A stretch of 43,083 nt of DNA. Origin: Anabaena sp. FACHB-1237 (GTDB lineage Bacteria; Cyanobacteriota; Cyanobacteriia; Cyanobacteriales; Nostocaceae). Shown here piece after piece: positions 27,801 to 35,854 of this stretch (positions within the stretch are counted from its first letter, which is position 1; every line of letters begins with the position of its first letter). The notes under the pieces were generated by a model. That model did not search any database. It saw only the letters and a program-made list of their open reading frames with translations, and was not told the origin of the DNA. Both the position numbers and the translations under genes were made by a program. The stretch covers positions 1 to 43,083 of the forward strand of contig NZ_JACJPV010000033.1 in NCBI RefSeq assembly GCF_014696225.1. The letters are read 5' to 3'.

Positions 27801-30145
27801 AAAACAGGTTCAATTTTACTCACATCTTCCTTCACAGCTAACATTGTTCCCGCATCATATTGAGGATCTTTTGGTGCGGCCATGGCTTGTCCTCTAGCTT
27901 TTACTAGGAACAAATAATCCTCTTCACTGAGCACTCCCGCAGCCCACAAAGCAGTTAATTCACCAAAACTATGTCCAGCGACAAAATCAGATTTAAAGCC
28001 CGCATTTTGCAAAATAGAATAGAGTCCAGCACTAAATACACCTATAGCTGGTTGGGCGTATTCTGTTCTTTGTAAAGTCGCAATTTGTGCTTTTTTCTCA
28101 TCAGCATCAAAGGTAGGATGAGGGAACACAATTTCAGAAATTGGCCGTAAATTATCCTGCTTTAATAAATGATCCATTTGACCATAAAAGCGGCGGAGAA
28201 GGGGGAAATTCATCACCGCTTCTCGTCCCATTTCTAAATATTGAGAACCTTGGCCAGAGAACAAAGAAACTACTTTTCCAGCTAATTCCATACCCGCAGC
28301 ACGATAATAAATACCTTGGGGATGTTCCCAACTAGTAGAAGCAGGTTTATTTTTCAATAAATCAATACTAACTTGCAATAATTTACAAGTTTCTGCTAAA
28401 TTCTCGGAAACAAAACCAATTCTGGCGGCATTTTGGGGAATGGTTAAAGATTGACATTCCTGGACTAATTGAGAATAATATCTTTCACCATCATTAGCCT
28501 GCAAATTATGAAAAGTTGCTTCTAATTTAGTGATTAATTCTGCTTGAGTAGAACCAAATAACAGCACTTCGTTAGGTGTATGATGTAAACGATAAGGACT
28601 TGTTTGATCTGAAGAATATTCTTCTAAAACCACATGATAATTAGTGCCACCAAATCCAAAAGAACTCACTCCAGCGCGACGAGGATTATCACCTTCAGCC
28701 TTTAACCAAGGACGAGTTTCAGTATTTAGATAAAAAGAGGAATCTTCAATCTTTAATTTAGGATTTGGTTCGGTAATATTGATAGTTGGTGGGAGAATTT
28801 TGTGGTGTAAAGCCAAGGCAGTTTTGATTAAACTAGCAGCACCAGCAGCAGCTTTTGTATGACCAATTTGGGACTTAACACTACCCAAAGCAATATGCTG
28901 TTTTTGCTGATCAAATTGATTAACAAACTCCCGTAAAGAGGCAAACTCTGTAGGATCTCCAGCCATTGTTCCTGTACCATGTGCCTCCATTAAACCCACA
29001 GTAGCAGGAGAGAAACCGGCATCATCATAAGCCCTTTCTAAAGCCTTAATTTGTCCTTCTTTTCTAGGGGCGTAAATACTTTTATAACGTCCATCACTAG
29101 AAGTACCAATTCCCTTAATTACGGCATAGATTTTATCACCATCTTTCACGGCATCCTCTAGGCGTTTTAACACCAACATAGCGATACCTTCACCTAACAT
29201 CATCCCATCAGATTTAGCATCAAATGGTTTAACATTTTCGCTAGGACTAACTGCTGGAGTTTTGCTAAAAGAAATGTAAGCCATAATGGTGTTATCTGTA
29301 TCTACACCACCAGTTAACATCATATCACTACGATATTCTACTAATTCACTAATGGCCATTTTTAAAGCACCAAAAGAACTAGCACAAGCTGCATCAACTA
29401 CACAATTCATACCCCCAAAATTGAGACGGTTAGCAATACGCCCAGCTACCACATTTGCTAACATTCCAGGGAACGCATTTTCATCCCATTTCACATAAGC
29501 ACTTTTGATTTTTTCGACAATTTTCTGAGTATCTTCTTCAGAAACACCACTACTTCTTAACACTTTTTCCCATACAGGATATTCTAATCTGGCAGATAAT
29601 GGCATTCCTAATTGTTTGGCCATTGCTACCCCTAAAATTACCCCCACATTATCGCGGATAAATTCACGAGATTCTCCATAACCAGCATCTTCCATTGCTT
29701 CTTTTGCAACTACTAAACTTAATAGTTGAGAAACATCTGTAACTTCTAAAATGCTAGGAGGAATACCAAATTCCATCGGGTTAAAATCAACTTCAGGAAT
29801 GAAACCACCTCGTTTACAATAGGTTTTATCTGCTGATGTTCTAGGATTAGGATCGTAATAATCTTTAACACTCCAATGACTATCAGGAATATCGGTAATA
29901 CAGTCAACTTTATTAATAATATTCTGCCAGTATTGCTGTAAATTTCTCGCTTCAGGTAATAGTGAAGCCATACCAATAATAGCAATGGGATTTTGTTGCA
30001 ATTTTCTGTTAATTTTAGTGGTAGACATGGTATTTTCTGGCTTCATCTTTTTTTCCTCTATAAACTTCAGTAAATCCTTTTCACAACTGTTAATAAGATT
30101 CTCTAACTCTGCCAAGGCAGTATTAATTGAATTAGCAGGCATCAT
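24878..30145 (-). CDS. hglE: HglE: modular synthase KS-AT-ACP-ACP with KR N-terminal half
   Basis: The 1755-residue protein has a ketosynthase at about 52-510 (C254, H389, H429 all present) and an acyltransferase at about 620-930 (GHSFGE, S726; FHTPLI). A Gly/Asn-rich linker (about 1042-1056) and two helical segments with the motif HxxYLxxQxEY (about 1106 and 1169) follow. Two near-identical acyl carrier domains have DLGIDSIKR sites (S1321, S1449). About 220 C-terminal residues resemble the structural half of a ketoreductase. It loads and extends the HGL chain. The gene is divergent from hgdB. ATG 30145 has no clear ribosome site; ATG 30046 (Met34) has GAGGA seven bases upstream and may be the true start, still ahead of the KS domain. 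Confidence 0.92.
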   Translation of the reverse strand: MMPANSINTALAELENLINSCEKDLLKFIEEKKMKPENTMSTTKINRKLQQNPIAIIGMASLLPEARNLQQYWQNIINKVDCITDIPDSHWSVKDYYDPNPRTSADKTYCKRGGFIPEVDFNPMEFGIPPSILEVTDVSQLLSLVVAKEAMEDAGYGESREFIRDNVGVILGVAMAKQLGMPLSARLEYPVWEKVLRSSGVSEEDTQKIVEKIKSAYVKWDENAFPGMLANVVAGRIANRLNFGGMNCVVDAACASSFGALKMAISELVEYRSDMMLTGGVDTDNTIMAYISFSKTPAVSPSENVKPFDAKSDGMMLGEGIAMLVLKRLEDAVKDGDKIYAVIKGIGTSSDGRYKSIYAPRKEGQIKALERAYDDAGFSPATVGLMEAHGTGTMAGDPTEFASLREFVNQFDQQKQHIALGSVKSQIGHTKAAAGAASLIKTALALHHKILPPTINITEPNPKLKIEDSSFYLNTETRPWLKAEGDNPRRAGVSSFGFGGTNYHVVLEEYSSDQTSPYRLHHTPNEVLLFGSTQAELITKLEATFHNLQANDGERYYSQLVQECQSLTIPQNAARIGFVSENLAETCKLLQVSIDLLKNKPASTSWEHPQGIYYRAAGMELAGKVVSLFSGQGSQYLEMGREAVMNFPLLRRFYGQMDHLLKQDNLRPISEIVFPHPTFDADEKKAQIATLQRTEYAQPAIGVFSAGLYSILQNAGFKSDFVAGHSFGELTALWAAGVLSEEDYLFLVKARGQAMAAPKDPQYDAGTMLAVKEDVSKIEPVLKQFPKVSIANYNSPSQVVLAGPTVEIKKLAEALTKLGYGAVPLPVSAAFHTPLIAFAQKSFAIATKSVIFQSPKIPVFSNVTSRQYGTDTITIQRTLESHLASSVLFKQEIENIYGAGGYCFVEFGPKRILSNLVKDTLGHRPHVTISLNPSSSKNSDRSLREAVVQLRVLGMQLSSIDPYKLPSVIAKTPEKKTLSVKLKGINYVSEKTKNAFVEALNDGHKIGSTLQEITPVIEEQKAIVNMDLTTLISEKSQPISHSNGHQSNGNGNGNGNYQTICTIKKSEIAELNMQTPDNQTPAKILSSLEKLLNKFQENQSENLQVHGTYLNHQMEYAKTFFQLMQQQNSLFANAKSSEELAQIKEVVMESLERSMMQFHAQQGETLRIHEQYLQEQVEYTKNFFQLIQQEYSQLISGEDFIAEISTVKEPIKAPVPTLVNLSNNIVEPQAIVESKPAETKPEIIAKPVIENLVMVTSTSIVEKAAEKVEEKIATLTIVEPETVNLDDIGNNLLNITSEKTGYPIEMLEMDMDMEADLGIDSIKRVEILGALQEMYPNLPKPNLEELSEKRTIGQVVEYLQRQTAVSAPINVKEVVKEVQPIAVIPNIPDFVPELLEKVKPTIDESTAQDSSDYADLAQTLLHITSEKTGYPVEMLELDMDMEADLGIDSIKRVEILGAMQEAYPNLPKPNVEELGDLRTIGQIVNYLQTLVGGEKKKPRTNVIQVTSSLTPPPLVDPHLPRRPVQLKTLPRPDYWETQLPEGHIALITDDGSLITSKLAHLLSEKGWKIVVLSFPQSVVSEQMPLPQGVSRVKLANMSEQNLQLLLQSIITQHGQIGAFIHLHPQFSNHKIGNISYSEIEKAIVKHIFLMAKHLKVNLTHAASLEGRTSFCTIVHLDGAFGLERKEDFGVIGGGLLGLTKSLRWEWPQVFLRGIDLSPNLDPHQSAEYIVSELHDSNRYIGEVGYGVYGRVTLIA

Positions 30146-30263
30146 GGCATAAACTAATTTTAGTTACTGTGAATTATCTAGTTATCATTTTCTGGATAGC
30201 AGGAAATACTTAAGATAGTGACAGGTACAGAACTTACACAAATGTCATCATCAATATCTATCC

Positions 30264-30326
30264 TAGGGTGTGTCAGACTTCATAAAGTAAGCAAATAAAT
30301 AGATGATTGATATCTGATGCACCCTA
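30264..30326. repeat. GTAGGGTGCGTC-family palindromic element
   Basis: TAGGGTGTGTCAGA (30264-30277) pairs imperfectly with TCTGATGCACCCTA (30313-30326). The interior and flanks resemble the copy at 34360-34422 in the same orientation (shared CATAAA, AGTAAATAAAT, TTGATATCTGA), giving a direct repeat pair on either side of hgdB-hgdC. Confidence 0.75.
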
Positions 30327-30357
30327 CAAATGTTCTGCATCTAATTGAGAATAGGTA

Positions 30358-30461
30358 TAAGCTAATGTGCAGCACTCACTGTATAATTAAAAAACCTGAA
30401 GTTACAGTAGCACAAGCATCTTGCTTGTATTAATTATTCAAGTTAAAAGCACAACAGCTTA
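30358..30461 (+). repeat. 104-bp MITE-like element, copy 1
   Basis: Ends are imperfect inverted repeats: TAAGCTAATGTGC at the left, and GCACAACAGCTTA (complement TAAGCTGTTGTGC) at the right, 11 of 13 matching. The interior contains the hairpin-forming ACAAGCATCTTGCTTGT. An inverted copy at 35698-35801 differs at only one base by my reading. No transposase is encoded. Confidence 0.9.
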
Positions 30462-30556
30462 GTAAGTGTTGCAGTGAGTATTTTGTTTGAAGGTGCAGGA
30501 ATCATACAACCTTATCTGGTGCATTTCTCTGATAACATTTTTGACTATTTAGGATC

Positions 30557-30680
30557 AGGACATACGCAACTGGCACATTCGTAGGGTGCGTCAGATATTA
30601 ACAATTTGGTTATTTACATGACTTATACTGTCTTACGCACCCTACAACAGATTTTTTAGTGTGACACTTGCGTAAGTCCT
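30557..30680. repeat. nested mobile repeat with two sets of inverted arms
   Basis: The outer arms are AGGACATACGCAACTGGCAC and, in complement at 30661-30680, AGGACTTACGCAAGTGTCAC. The inner arms are GTAGGGTGCGTCAGA (30581) and, in complement at 30630-30645, GTAGGGTGCGTAAGAC. It looks like one palindromic element inserted into, or contained in, another. No protein is encoded. Confidence 0.75.
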
Positions 30681-31055
30681 AAGGATAATCTATTTTAGTT
30701 GATACAACTTATAAAAGCTGCTAAAATAGTTACCGAAACATTATTGATAGTCAAAAATTATCAATTAATTTCCTCATTTTTAAATTGTATAATTCCAGTC
30801 TTTATAGATAATCAAATTCGTAATTCCTTATTGATTGAGAAATGTTTAATTAATAAAAAGACTAGCACAATGGAGGAAATATAAATAGTTCATTTTTGCT
30901 AATTTTGGGAGAAAAATCTGGCTATAATTAACTCCTTTTTTGATTTTTTTGAGTAGGTTTGTATAATCAAGAACGATAGACAGAGAAAATATCTTCCTGA
31001 TAATTACAGTTTGAAGACTGCTAAGAACTGAGAAAGTGATGATTTCAGAAATGTG

Positions 31056-31069
31056 GTACTAGCAGTTAC
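31056..31069. promoter_or_regulatory. GTA-N8-TAC box, possible NtcA site
   Basis: GTACTAGCAGTTAC matches the NtcA consensus GTA-N8-TAC exactly. NtcA activates many heterocyst genes. The box lies about 700 bp upstream of hgdB and 910 bp from hglE. I see no well-placed TAN3T minus-10 sequence about 22 bp away on either strand, so a chance match is possible. Confidence 0.35.
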
Positions 31070-31769
31070 TAATTAAGAAAGATACAGCAGAAGATTTGAA
31101 CATAATAGAGTTGTTTATCAGGAAAGTTTCATAATTGATGTTCCGTTTTTGATGAATTTATAAGATAACCCAGCTTTTACAGAGAATCGGTTATTTATAA
31201 ACCAATTGTTAATTTTCTCCATGTTGATATTTAACTTACATCTTACAGAAATATAGTTTAATTGTGATGAAATCTCTATAGATATCAGTGCTAAAATTCA
31301 TATTTGCTAAGAAAAATACAGATTTATCAATCAATCCATGAGTTAATGAAGTTAAATAAAACTCCAGAAAGTAGCAACACCAAACATTTAGTTAATAATT
31401 AGTAATTGGTTGACAAAATCAAAAGTTTTAGAGAAAATCAAAAAGAATTATTAGGGTTGATTCAGGTGAAAGCAAGAGAGATTCTATTAAAATTATGATG
31501 TTGGTTTCACGTAGCTAGAATGTTAGATAATTTTAGGATCAGGTCCTTAAATTTGACAGTTAATGCTAGTAAATATTGAACATTTATAAGCAGTCAGCTA
31601 AAACTGCTTCTTGTACTAAGTTTAAAGGATTTTTTCAGGGAGACTTATATCAAAATCAATTTGTGAGTTTTCCACTTAAAATCCTCATAAATTCCAAGTT
31701 TTGCTGATTACTGATTGCTGAATGCTTACAAATATTTAAAAAATATTCTGTACCTTACACATTAAAAAT

Positions 31770-32984
31770 ATGGCAATAAATAAAGAACGCCAAGTATTTC
31801 AATTGAAAGAAATTGGGTTAAAGTGGAAAATTATTATTGCAACTTCCTTAACTTTAGTTGCAGGTTTAGTATCTTTATACAGTGTTTCTCAAATCAAGGA
31901 TGTAAAAAATAATCAATCTTTGGTTACTCCTGTTACTAAACCTAAAAATTTACCTGTTAAACTTGCGGTAACTGCATTAGGAAGATTACAACCACAAGAT
32001 AAAATTACCTATTTATCTGCACCTAATTCTATTAATGGTGTGCGGGTAGAAAAGTTATTAGTTACAGAAGGAGATCCAGTTAAAACTGGACAAATATTAG
32101 CTTATTTAGAGAACTATAACCGTTCCCAAGCAGCAATAGAACAAGCATTTGATAAATTATTAGTAGCTAAGGCTAAATTAGCACAAATTAAAGCTGGGGC
32201 AAAAACCGGTGATATTAATGCCCAAAAAGCAAATATGACCCAATTACAATCACAATTAAAAGGAGAAATTGCGGTACAAAATGCCACAATAAAAAGGATT
32301 CAAGCAGAAGTAGAAAATGCCCAAAAAGAGAGCGATCGCTATCAAAAATTATACAAAGATGGTGCTATTTCTGCCTCAATTGCTGATAGTAAAGCCTTAG
32401 CTTTAAAAACTAGCCAACAACAATTACAAGAAGCAAAATCTGCCTTAAAACGTACTCAAGAAACCTTAGCAGATCAACTCAAACAGGCCCAATCTAAACT
32501 TAACAGTATTCAAGAAGTACGTTTAGTGGATGTAGAAGTAGCAAAAAGTGAAGTCAAAAGTGCAGAAACTGCCATTAAACAAGCAAAAGCTGACCATGAT
32601 TTAACCTATATTAAATCACCAATAGACGGTACAATTTTGAAAATTCATGCGAGAAACGGAGAAGTAATAGGCACATCAGGATTTGCGGAAATTGGCAATA
32701 CATCAAAGATGGAAGTATTAGCAGAAGTGTATCAAACCGATATAGAAAAAGTAAAAGTTGGGCAAAAAGTTTTGATTACCAGTACAGCATTTCCAGAAAA
32801 AATACAGGGAAAAGTGAAAGAAATAGGTTGGCAAGTTGATAAACAAAGCATCTTTAGTATTAACCCAAATTCTGACACAGATCGCCGAGTAATTGAAGTA
32901 AAAATATCAATTGATAACCCCAAAGATAGCGAAAAAGTTTCACGTTTAACTAACTTACAAGTGGATGTATCAATTGAAATTTAA
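31770..32984 (+). CDS. hgdB: HgdB: DevB-type membrane fusion protein
   Basis: The 404-residue HlyD-family periplasmic adaptor links an inner-membrane ABC transporter to a TolC-type outer-membrane channel (HgdD). One N-terminal membrane segment (about 20-40, IIIATSLTLVAGLVSLYSV) is followed by a split lipoyl/barrel-sandwich domain (LAVTALGRLQPQ; SPIDGTILKIHARNGEVI). Between these lies a long coiled-coil hairpin (about 115-270), then a beta-barrel domain (VLAEVYQTDIEKVKVGQ). It is the first gene of the plus-strand export/glycosylation series and stands before hgdC. In Anabaena PCC 7120, HgdB and HgdC are needed for the heterocyst glycolipid layer. ATG 31770 has no obvious ribosome-binding sequence. 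Confidence 0.88.
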   Translation: MAINKERQVFQLKEIGLKWKIIIATSLTLVAGLVSLYSVSQIKDVKNNQSLVTPVTKPKNLPVKLAVTALGRLQPQDKITYLSAPNSINGVRVEKLLVTEGDPVKTGQILAYLENYNRSQAAIEQAFDKLLVAKAKLAQIKAGAKTGDINAQKANMTQLQSQLKGEIAVQNATIKRIQAEVENAQKESDRYQKLYKDGAISASIADSKALALKTSQQQLQEAKSALKRTQETLADQLKQAQSKLNSIQEVRLVDVEVAKSEVKSAETAIKQAKADHDLTYIKSPIDGTILKIHARNGEVIGTSGFAEIGNTSKMEVLAEVYQTDIEKVKVGQKVLITSTAFPEKIQGKVKEIGWQVDKQSIFSINPNSDTDRRVIEVKISIDNPKDSEKVSRLTNLQVDVSIEI

Positions 32985-33002
32985 CTGTAAATTCTCAATA
33001 TT

Positions 33003-33123
33003 GTAGGTTGGGTAGAACTAAGTGAAACCCAACCCAACAAATTGATAAAAATGTTAGGTTTATCAACCAAGGAAATGAAACCCAACAAATTGATAAAAAT
33101 GTTAGGTTTATCAACCCAACCTA
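33003..33123. repeat. GTAGGTTGGG inverted-end repeat with internal 36-bp duplication
   Basis: Outer arms GTAGGTTGGG (33003) and CCCAACCTAC (33114-33123) enclose two copies of a 36-bp sequence beginning CCCAACAAATTGATAAAAAT, at 33033-33068 and 33081-33116 (48-bp period). It fills the hgdB-hgdC gap. Confidence 0.85.
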
Positions 33124-33143
33124 CTTAAAAAGCTACCAAATAT

Positions 33144-34322
33144 ATGAATATCAAAATTCCTTTAGCATGGCTACAATTAGCACAGCAAAAAATCCGTTTT
33201 GTTGTCGCTGTAGCTGGAATTGGCTTTATTGTCTTGTTAATGTTTATTCAACTAGGATTTCAAGATGCCTTATATTCCAGCGCCACCGCAGTACATCAAA
33301 GATTACGCGGAGATTTATTTTTAGTCAGTTCTCAATATAAATCATTAACCGCAATTCAAAGTTTTTCCCGTACCCGTTTATATCAAGCATTAGGTTTTGA
33401 AGGAGTTGATTCAGTTAGTTCTATTTATCTGCAATTTGCTAAATTAAAAAACCCTGTTAGTGGTGAAAAATATTCAATTTATGTCATTGGTTTTGATCCA
33501 GGAAAACCTGTTATGGATATTCCTGAAGTAGAACAACATTTAGACCAATTAAAAATGCCCGATGTTATGCTTTTTGATCGAGATTCTCGCCCCGAATTTG
33601 GACCAATAGCCGAACTATTTAACCAGGGAAATACTCAACAAGCAATTGAAATTTTCCCCTTTGATGCTGTTAAAGGTTATCGTGTGAGAGTAGGAGGTTT
33701 ATTCAGTTTAGGACCTTCCTTTGGGGTAGATGGAAACTTAATTGTGAGTGATTCCACCTTTTTAAGAATTAACCCTAATACTCGTCCTGTAGAAAAAATA
33801 GATGTGGGCATCATTAAACTCAAACCCGATGCAGATCCGCAAAAAGTTTTAGAAATTTTAGAAGCTAATTTACCCAAAGATGTAACAATTTTCACCCGTC
33901 AAGGTTTTATTGACTTTGAAAAACAATATTGGTCAGTGAGAACTCCCATAGGTTTTATTCTTAACTTGATGTTAACTATGGCTTCTGTGGTTGGTGTGGT
34001 CATTGTTTATCAAATTCTTTATAGCAATATTGCCACTCAATTTATTGCTTATGCTACTTTAAAAGCGATCGGTTATCCCAACAGTTATTTATTAAATGTG
34101 GTATTTCAACAAGCATTAATTTTAGCAATATTAGGCTATATTCCTGGCTTTATTATTTCCATTGGTTTATATGATTTCGCCATGAAAGCTACTAAATTAC
34201 CCATTGTCATGACTACTAATAATGCTTTATTAGTGCTAGTTTCCACCGGATTAATTTGTACTACTTCTGGTGCTTTAGCTATTAATAAATTACGTTCGGC
34301 TGATCCAGCAGACATTTTTTAA
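33144..34322 (+). CDS. hgdC: HgdC: DevC-type ABC transporter permease
   Basis: The 392-residue FtsX/MacB-fold permease has one membrane segment near the N-terminus (about 18-37, FVVAVAGIGFIVLLMFIQLG) and a large periplasmic domain (about 40-270). Three membrane segments follow (FILNLMLTMASVVGVVIVYQ; ALILAILGYIPGFIISIGL; ALLVLVSTGLICTT). The core phrase ALYSSATAVHQRLRGDLFLV is typical of DevC. It should work with HgdB to deposit glycolipid outside the heterocyst outer membrane. No DevA-like ATPase follows, so the ATPase must be encoded elsewhere or shared. Confidence 0.88.
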   Translation: MNIKIPLAWLQLAQQKIRFVVAVAGIGFIVLLMFIQLGFQDALYSSATAVHQRLRGDLFLVSSQYKSLTAIQSFSRTRLYQALGFEGVDSVSSIYLQFAKLKNPVSGEKYSIYVIGFDPGKPVMDIPEVEQHLDQLKMPDVMLFDRDSRPEFGPIAELFNQGNTQQAIEIFPFDAVKGYRVRVGGLFSLGPSFGVDGNLIVSDSTFLRINPNTRPVEKIDVGIIKLKPDADPQKVLEILEANLPKDVTIFTRQGFIDFEKQYWSVRTPIGFILNLMLTMASVVGVVIVYQILYSNIATQFIAYATLKAIGYPNSYLLNVVFQQALILAILGYIPGFIISIGLYDFAMKATKLPIVMTTNNALLVLVSTGLICTTSGALAINKLRSADPADIF

Positions 34323-34359
34323 TTCATTCAGGATTCAGGATGACGATAAATATCTATTC

Positions 34360-34422
34360 TACGGTGTGTCAGACTCCATAAATCAAGTAAATAAATCCCC
34401 TCTTGATATCTGACGCATCCTA
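34360..34422. repeat. GTAGGGTGCGTC-family palindromic element, decayed
   Basis: TACGGTGTGTCAGA (34360-34373) pairs imperfectly with TCTGACGCATCCTA (34409-34422). Its flanks match those of the element at 30264 in direct orientation. It lies between hgdC and the following glycosyltransferase. Confidence 0.7.
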
Positions 34423-34469
34423 TCAATGTTCCAGTTTTATGAATCCTATAATTAACGAGGTAATTAAAT

Positions 34470-35687
34470 ATGCAACAAATAGAAACACACCAAACTCCTC
34501 TACCTTCTGCAAAAAAATTAGCTGTTAATGTCCTTACTATTAAAATTGGTGGAGGACATTATGCTGCATTAAAAGCCCTTAGTGAAGTCATTAAACGGCA
34601 AAACTTACCTTGGGAAATTCGGGTTACAGATGTGGATGAAATCCTTGAAGAAACCTTAGCTAAAACTAATAAAATAGTTGATCCGTTTAACAAACTTTTC
34701 GGTATTCCTGGTTATGAATTATGGAATAAAATACTACAAAAAGGTTGGACAGGATTACAATTGATTATGATGTTTCTTGGTAAATTAGTTATTAAAATTT
34801 ATCATGAAACTTCTGTAGAAATATTTCAAGAATACTGGGAAAAACAACAACCAGATTTAGTAATTTCCTTAGTTCCTTTATATAATCGTTCCTTGTGCGA
34901 TACCTTAAAAAAAGTTAAACCAGAAACACCAATAGTTATAATTCTCACAGATTTTGCTGATTGTCCTCCCCATTTTTGGATAGAACCAACCACAGGAAGT
35001 TATGTAATTTGTGGTACAGATAAAGCCGTGCAACAAGCCCATGATTTAGGAGTAGCTAAAGAGAGAATTTTACAAACTTCTGGGATGATCATTCATCCAC
35101 ATTTTTATGAACCAATTAATTGCGATCGCCCTACAGGAAGACAAAAATTAAACTTAGATCCTCACAAATTAACAGGACTAGTTTTATTTGGTGGTCAAGG
35201 TTCAATGGTTATGTTAGAAATTGCCAAACGTTTAGAACATCTTCATCCACAAATGCAATTAATCTTTATTTGTGGAAAAAATGAAAAATTAGCCTCTTTA
35301 CTACAACAAAGAAACAGCAAACTTAGCCAATATATTACTACCTTTACCAGTGATATTCCTTATTATATGTACTTATCTGACTTCTTCATTGGTAAACCAG
35401 GACCTGGTAGTATTAGTGAAGCCTTAGCCATGCAATTACCAGTAATAGTAGAACGCAATGCCAGTACATTAATTCCTGAAAAATACAATACAGAATGGAT
35501 ACAAGAAAAACAGGTAGGCTTAGTAATTTCTAGTTTTAGAAAAATTGCCCAAGCTGTTAATGAATTTCTTGATCCTGTATCCCTTAACCATTATCGTTAC
35601 CACGTTGCTGCTATTAATAACCAGGCAGTTTTTGAAATTCCCCAAATGCTACAAAAAATTGTAGAAAGTAATAGTAACCTACGATAG
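34470..35687 (+). CDS. MGDG-synthase-like glycosyltransferase (GT28 family)
   Basis: The 405-residue protein resembles diacylglycerol glycosyltransferases. An N-terminal MGDG-synthase-type domain (about 15-190) contains KIGGGHYAALKAL and DLVISLVPLYNRSLCDTL. A C-terminal GT28 domain (about 225-395) contains LVLFGGQGSMVMLEIA and the sugar-nucleotide site KPGPGSISEALAM. It probably transfers a hexose to a lipid at the membrane surface. Position between hgdC and hgdA suggests a role in HGL or another heterocyst envelope lipid, but it may equally make an ordinary glycolipid. GAGG lies nine bases before ATG 34470. The inverted copy of the 104-bp element begins ten bases after its stop codon. Confidence 0.85.
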   Translation: MQQIETHQTPLPSAKKLAVNVLTIKIGGGHYAALKALSEVIKRQNLPWEIRVTDVDEILEETLAKTNKIVDPFNKLFGIPGYELWNKILQKGWTGLQLIMMFLGKLVIKIYHETSVEIFQEYWEKQQPDLVISLVPLYNRSLCDTLKKVKPETPIVIILTDFADCPPHFWIEPTTGSYVICGTDKAVQQAHDLGVAKERILQTSGMIIHPHFYEPINCDRPTGRQKLNLDPHKLTGLVLFGGQGSMVMLEIAKRLEHLHPQMQLIFICGKNEKLASLLQQRNSKLSQYITTFTSDIPYYMYLSDFFIGKPGPGSISEALAMQLPVIVERNASTLIPEKYNTEWIQEKQVGLVISSFRKIAQAVNEFLDPVSLNHYRYHVAAINNQAVFEIPQMLQKIVESNSNLR

Positions 35688-35697
35688 AAGTAGATAT

Positions 35698-35801
35698 TAA
35701 GCTGTTGTGCCTTTAACTTGAATAATTAATACAAGCAAGATGCTTGTGCTACTGTAACTTCAGGTTTTTTAATTATACAGTGAGTGCTGCACATTAGCTT
35801 A
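35698..35801 (-). repeat. 104-bp MITE-like element, copy 2 (inverted)
   Basis: This is the reverse complement of 30358-30461 with one difference (a G/C pair instead of A/T near the end). It contains GCAAGATGCTTGTGCTAC, the same core as the tandem units at 1-371. It lies between the GT28 gene and hgdA. Confidence 0.9.
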
Positions 35802-35854
35802 ATTGACCTCTAGTACACTGAAACTATCCTCTCTAATTACTGAAATATTTACCC

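Larger units (their letters stand above)
30146..31769. other. 1.6-kb divergent control region between hglE and hgdB
   Basis: No credible gene is present. The first 540 bases hold three mobile-type repeats (30264-30326, 30358-30461, 30557-30680). The remaining part is AT-rich unique sequence with a GTA-N8-TAC box at 31056 and scattered TATAAT-like hexamers (for example 30923-30928). Long leaders with distant start sites are known for devBCA, so control of hgdB from far upstream is plausible. The hglE promoter must lie either between 30146 and the first repeat or beyond the repeats. Confidence 0.6.

Noticed and set aside
30215..30235. GTACAGAACTTAC as an NtcA site upstream of hglE
   Set aside because: The spacing between GTA and TAC is seven, not eight, bases.
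30699..30884. 61-codon open frame in the hglE-hgdB gap
   Set aside because: AT-rich chance frame with no ribosome site and no recognisable family.
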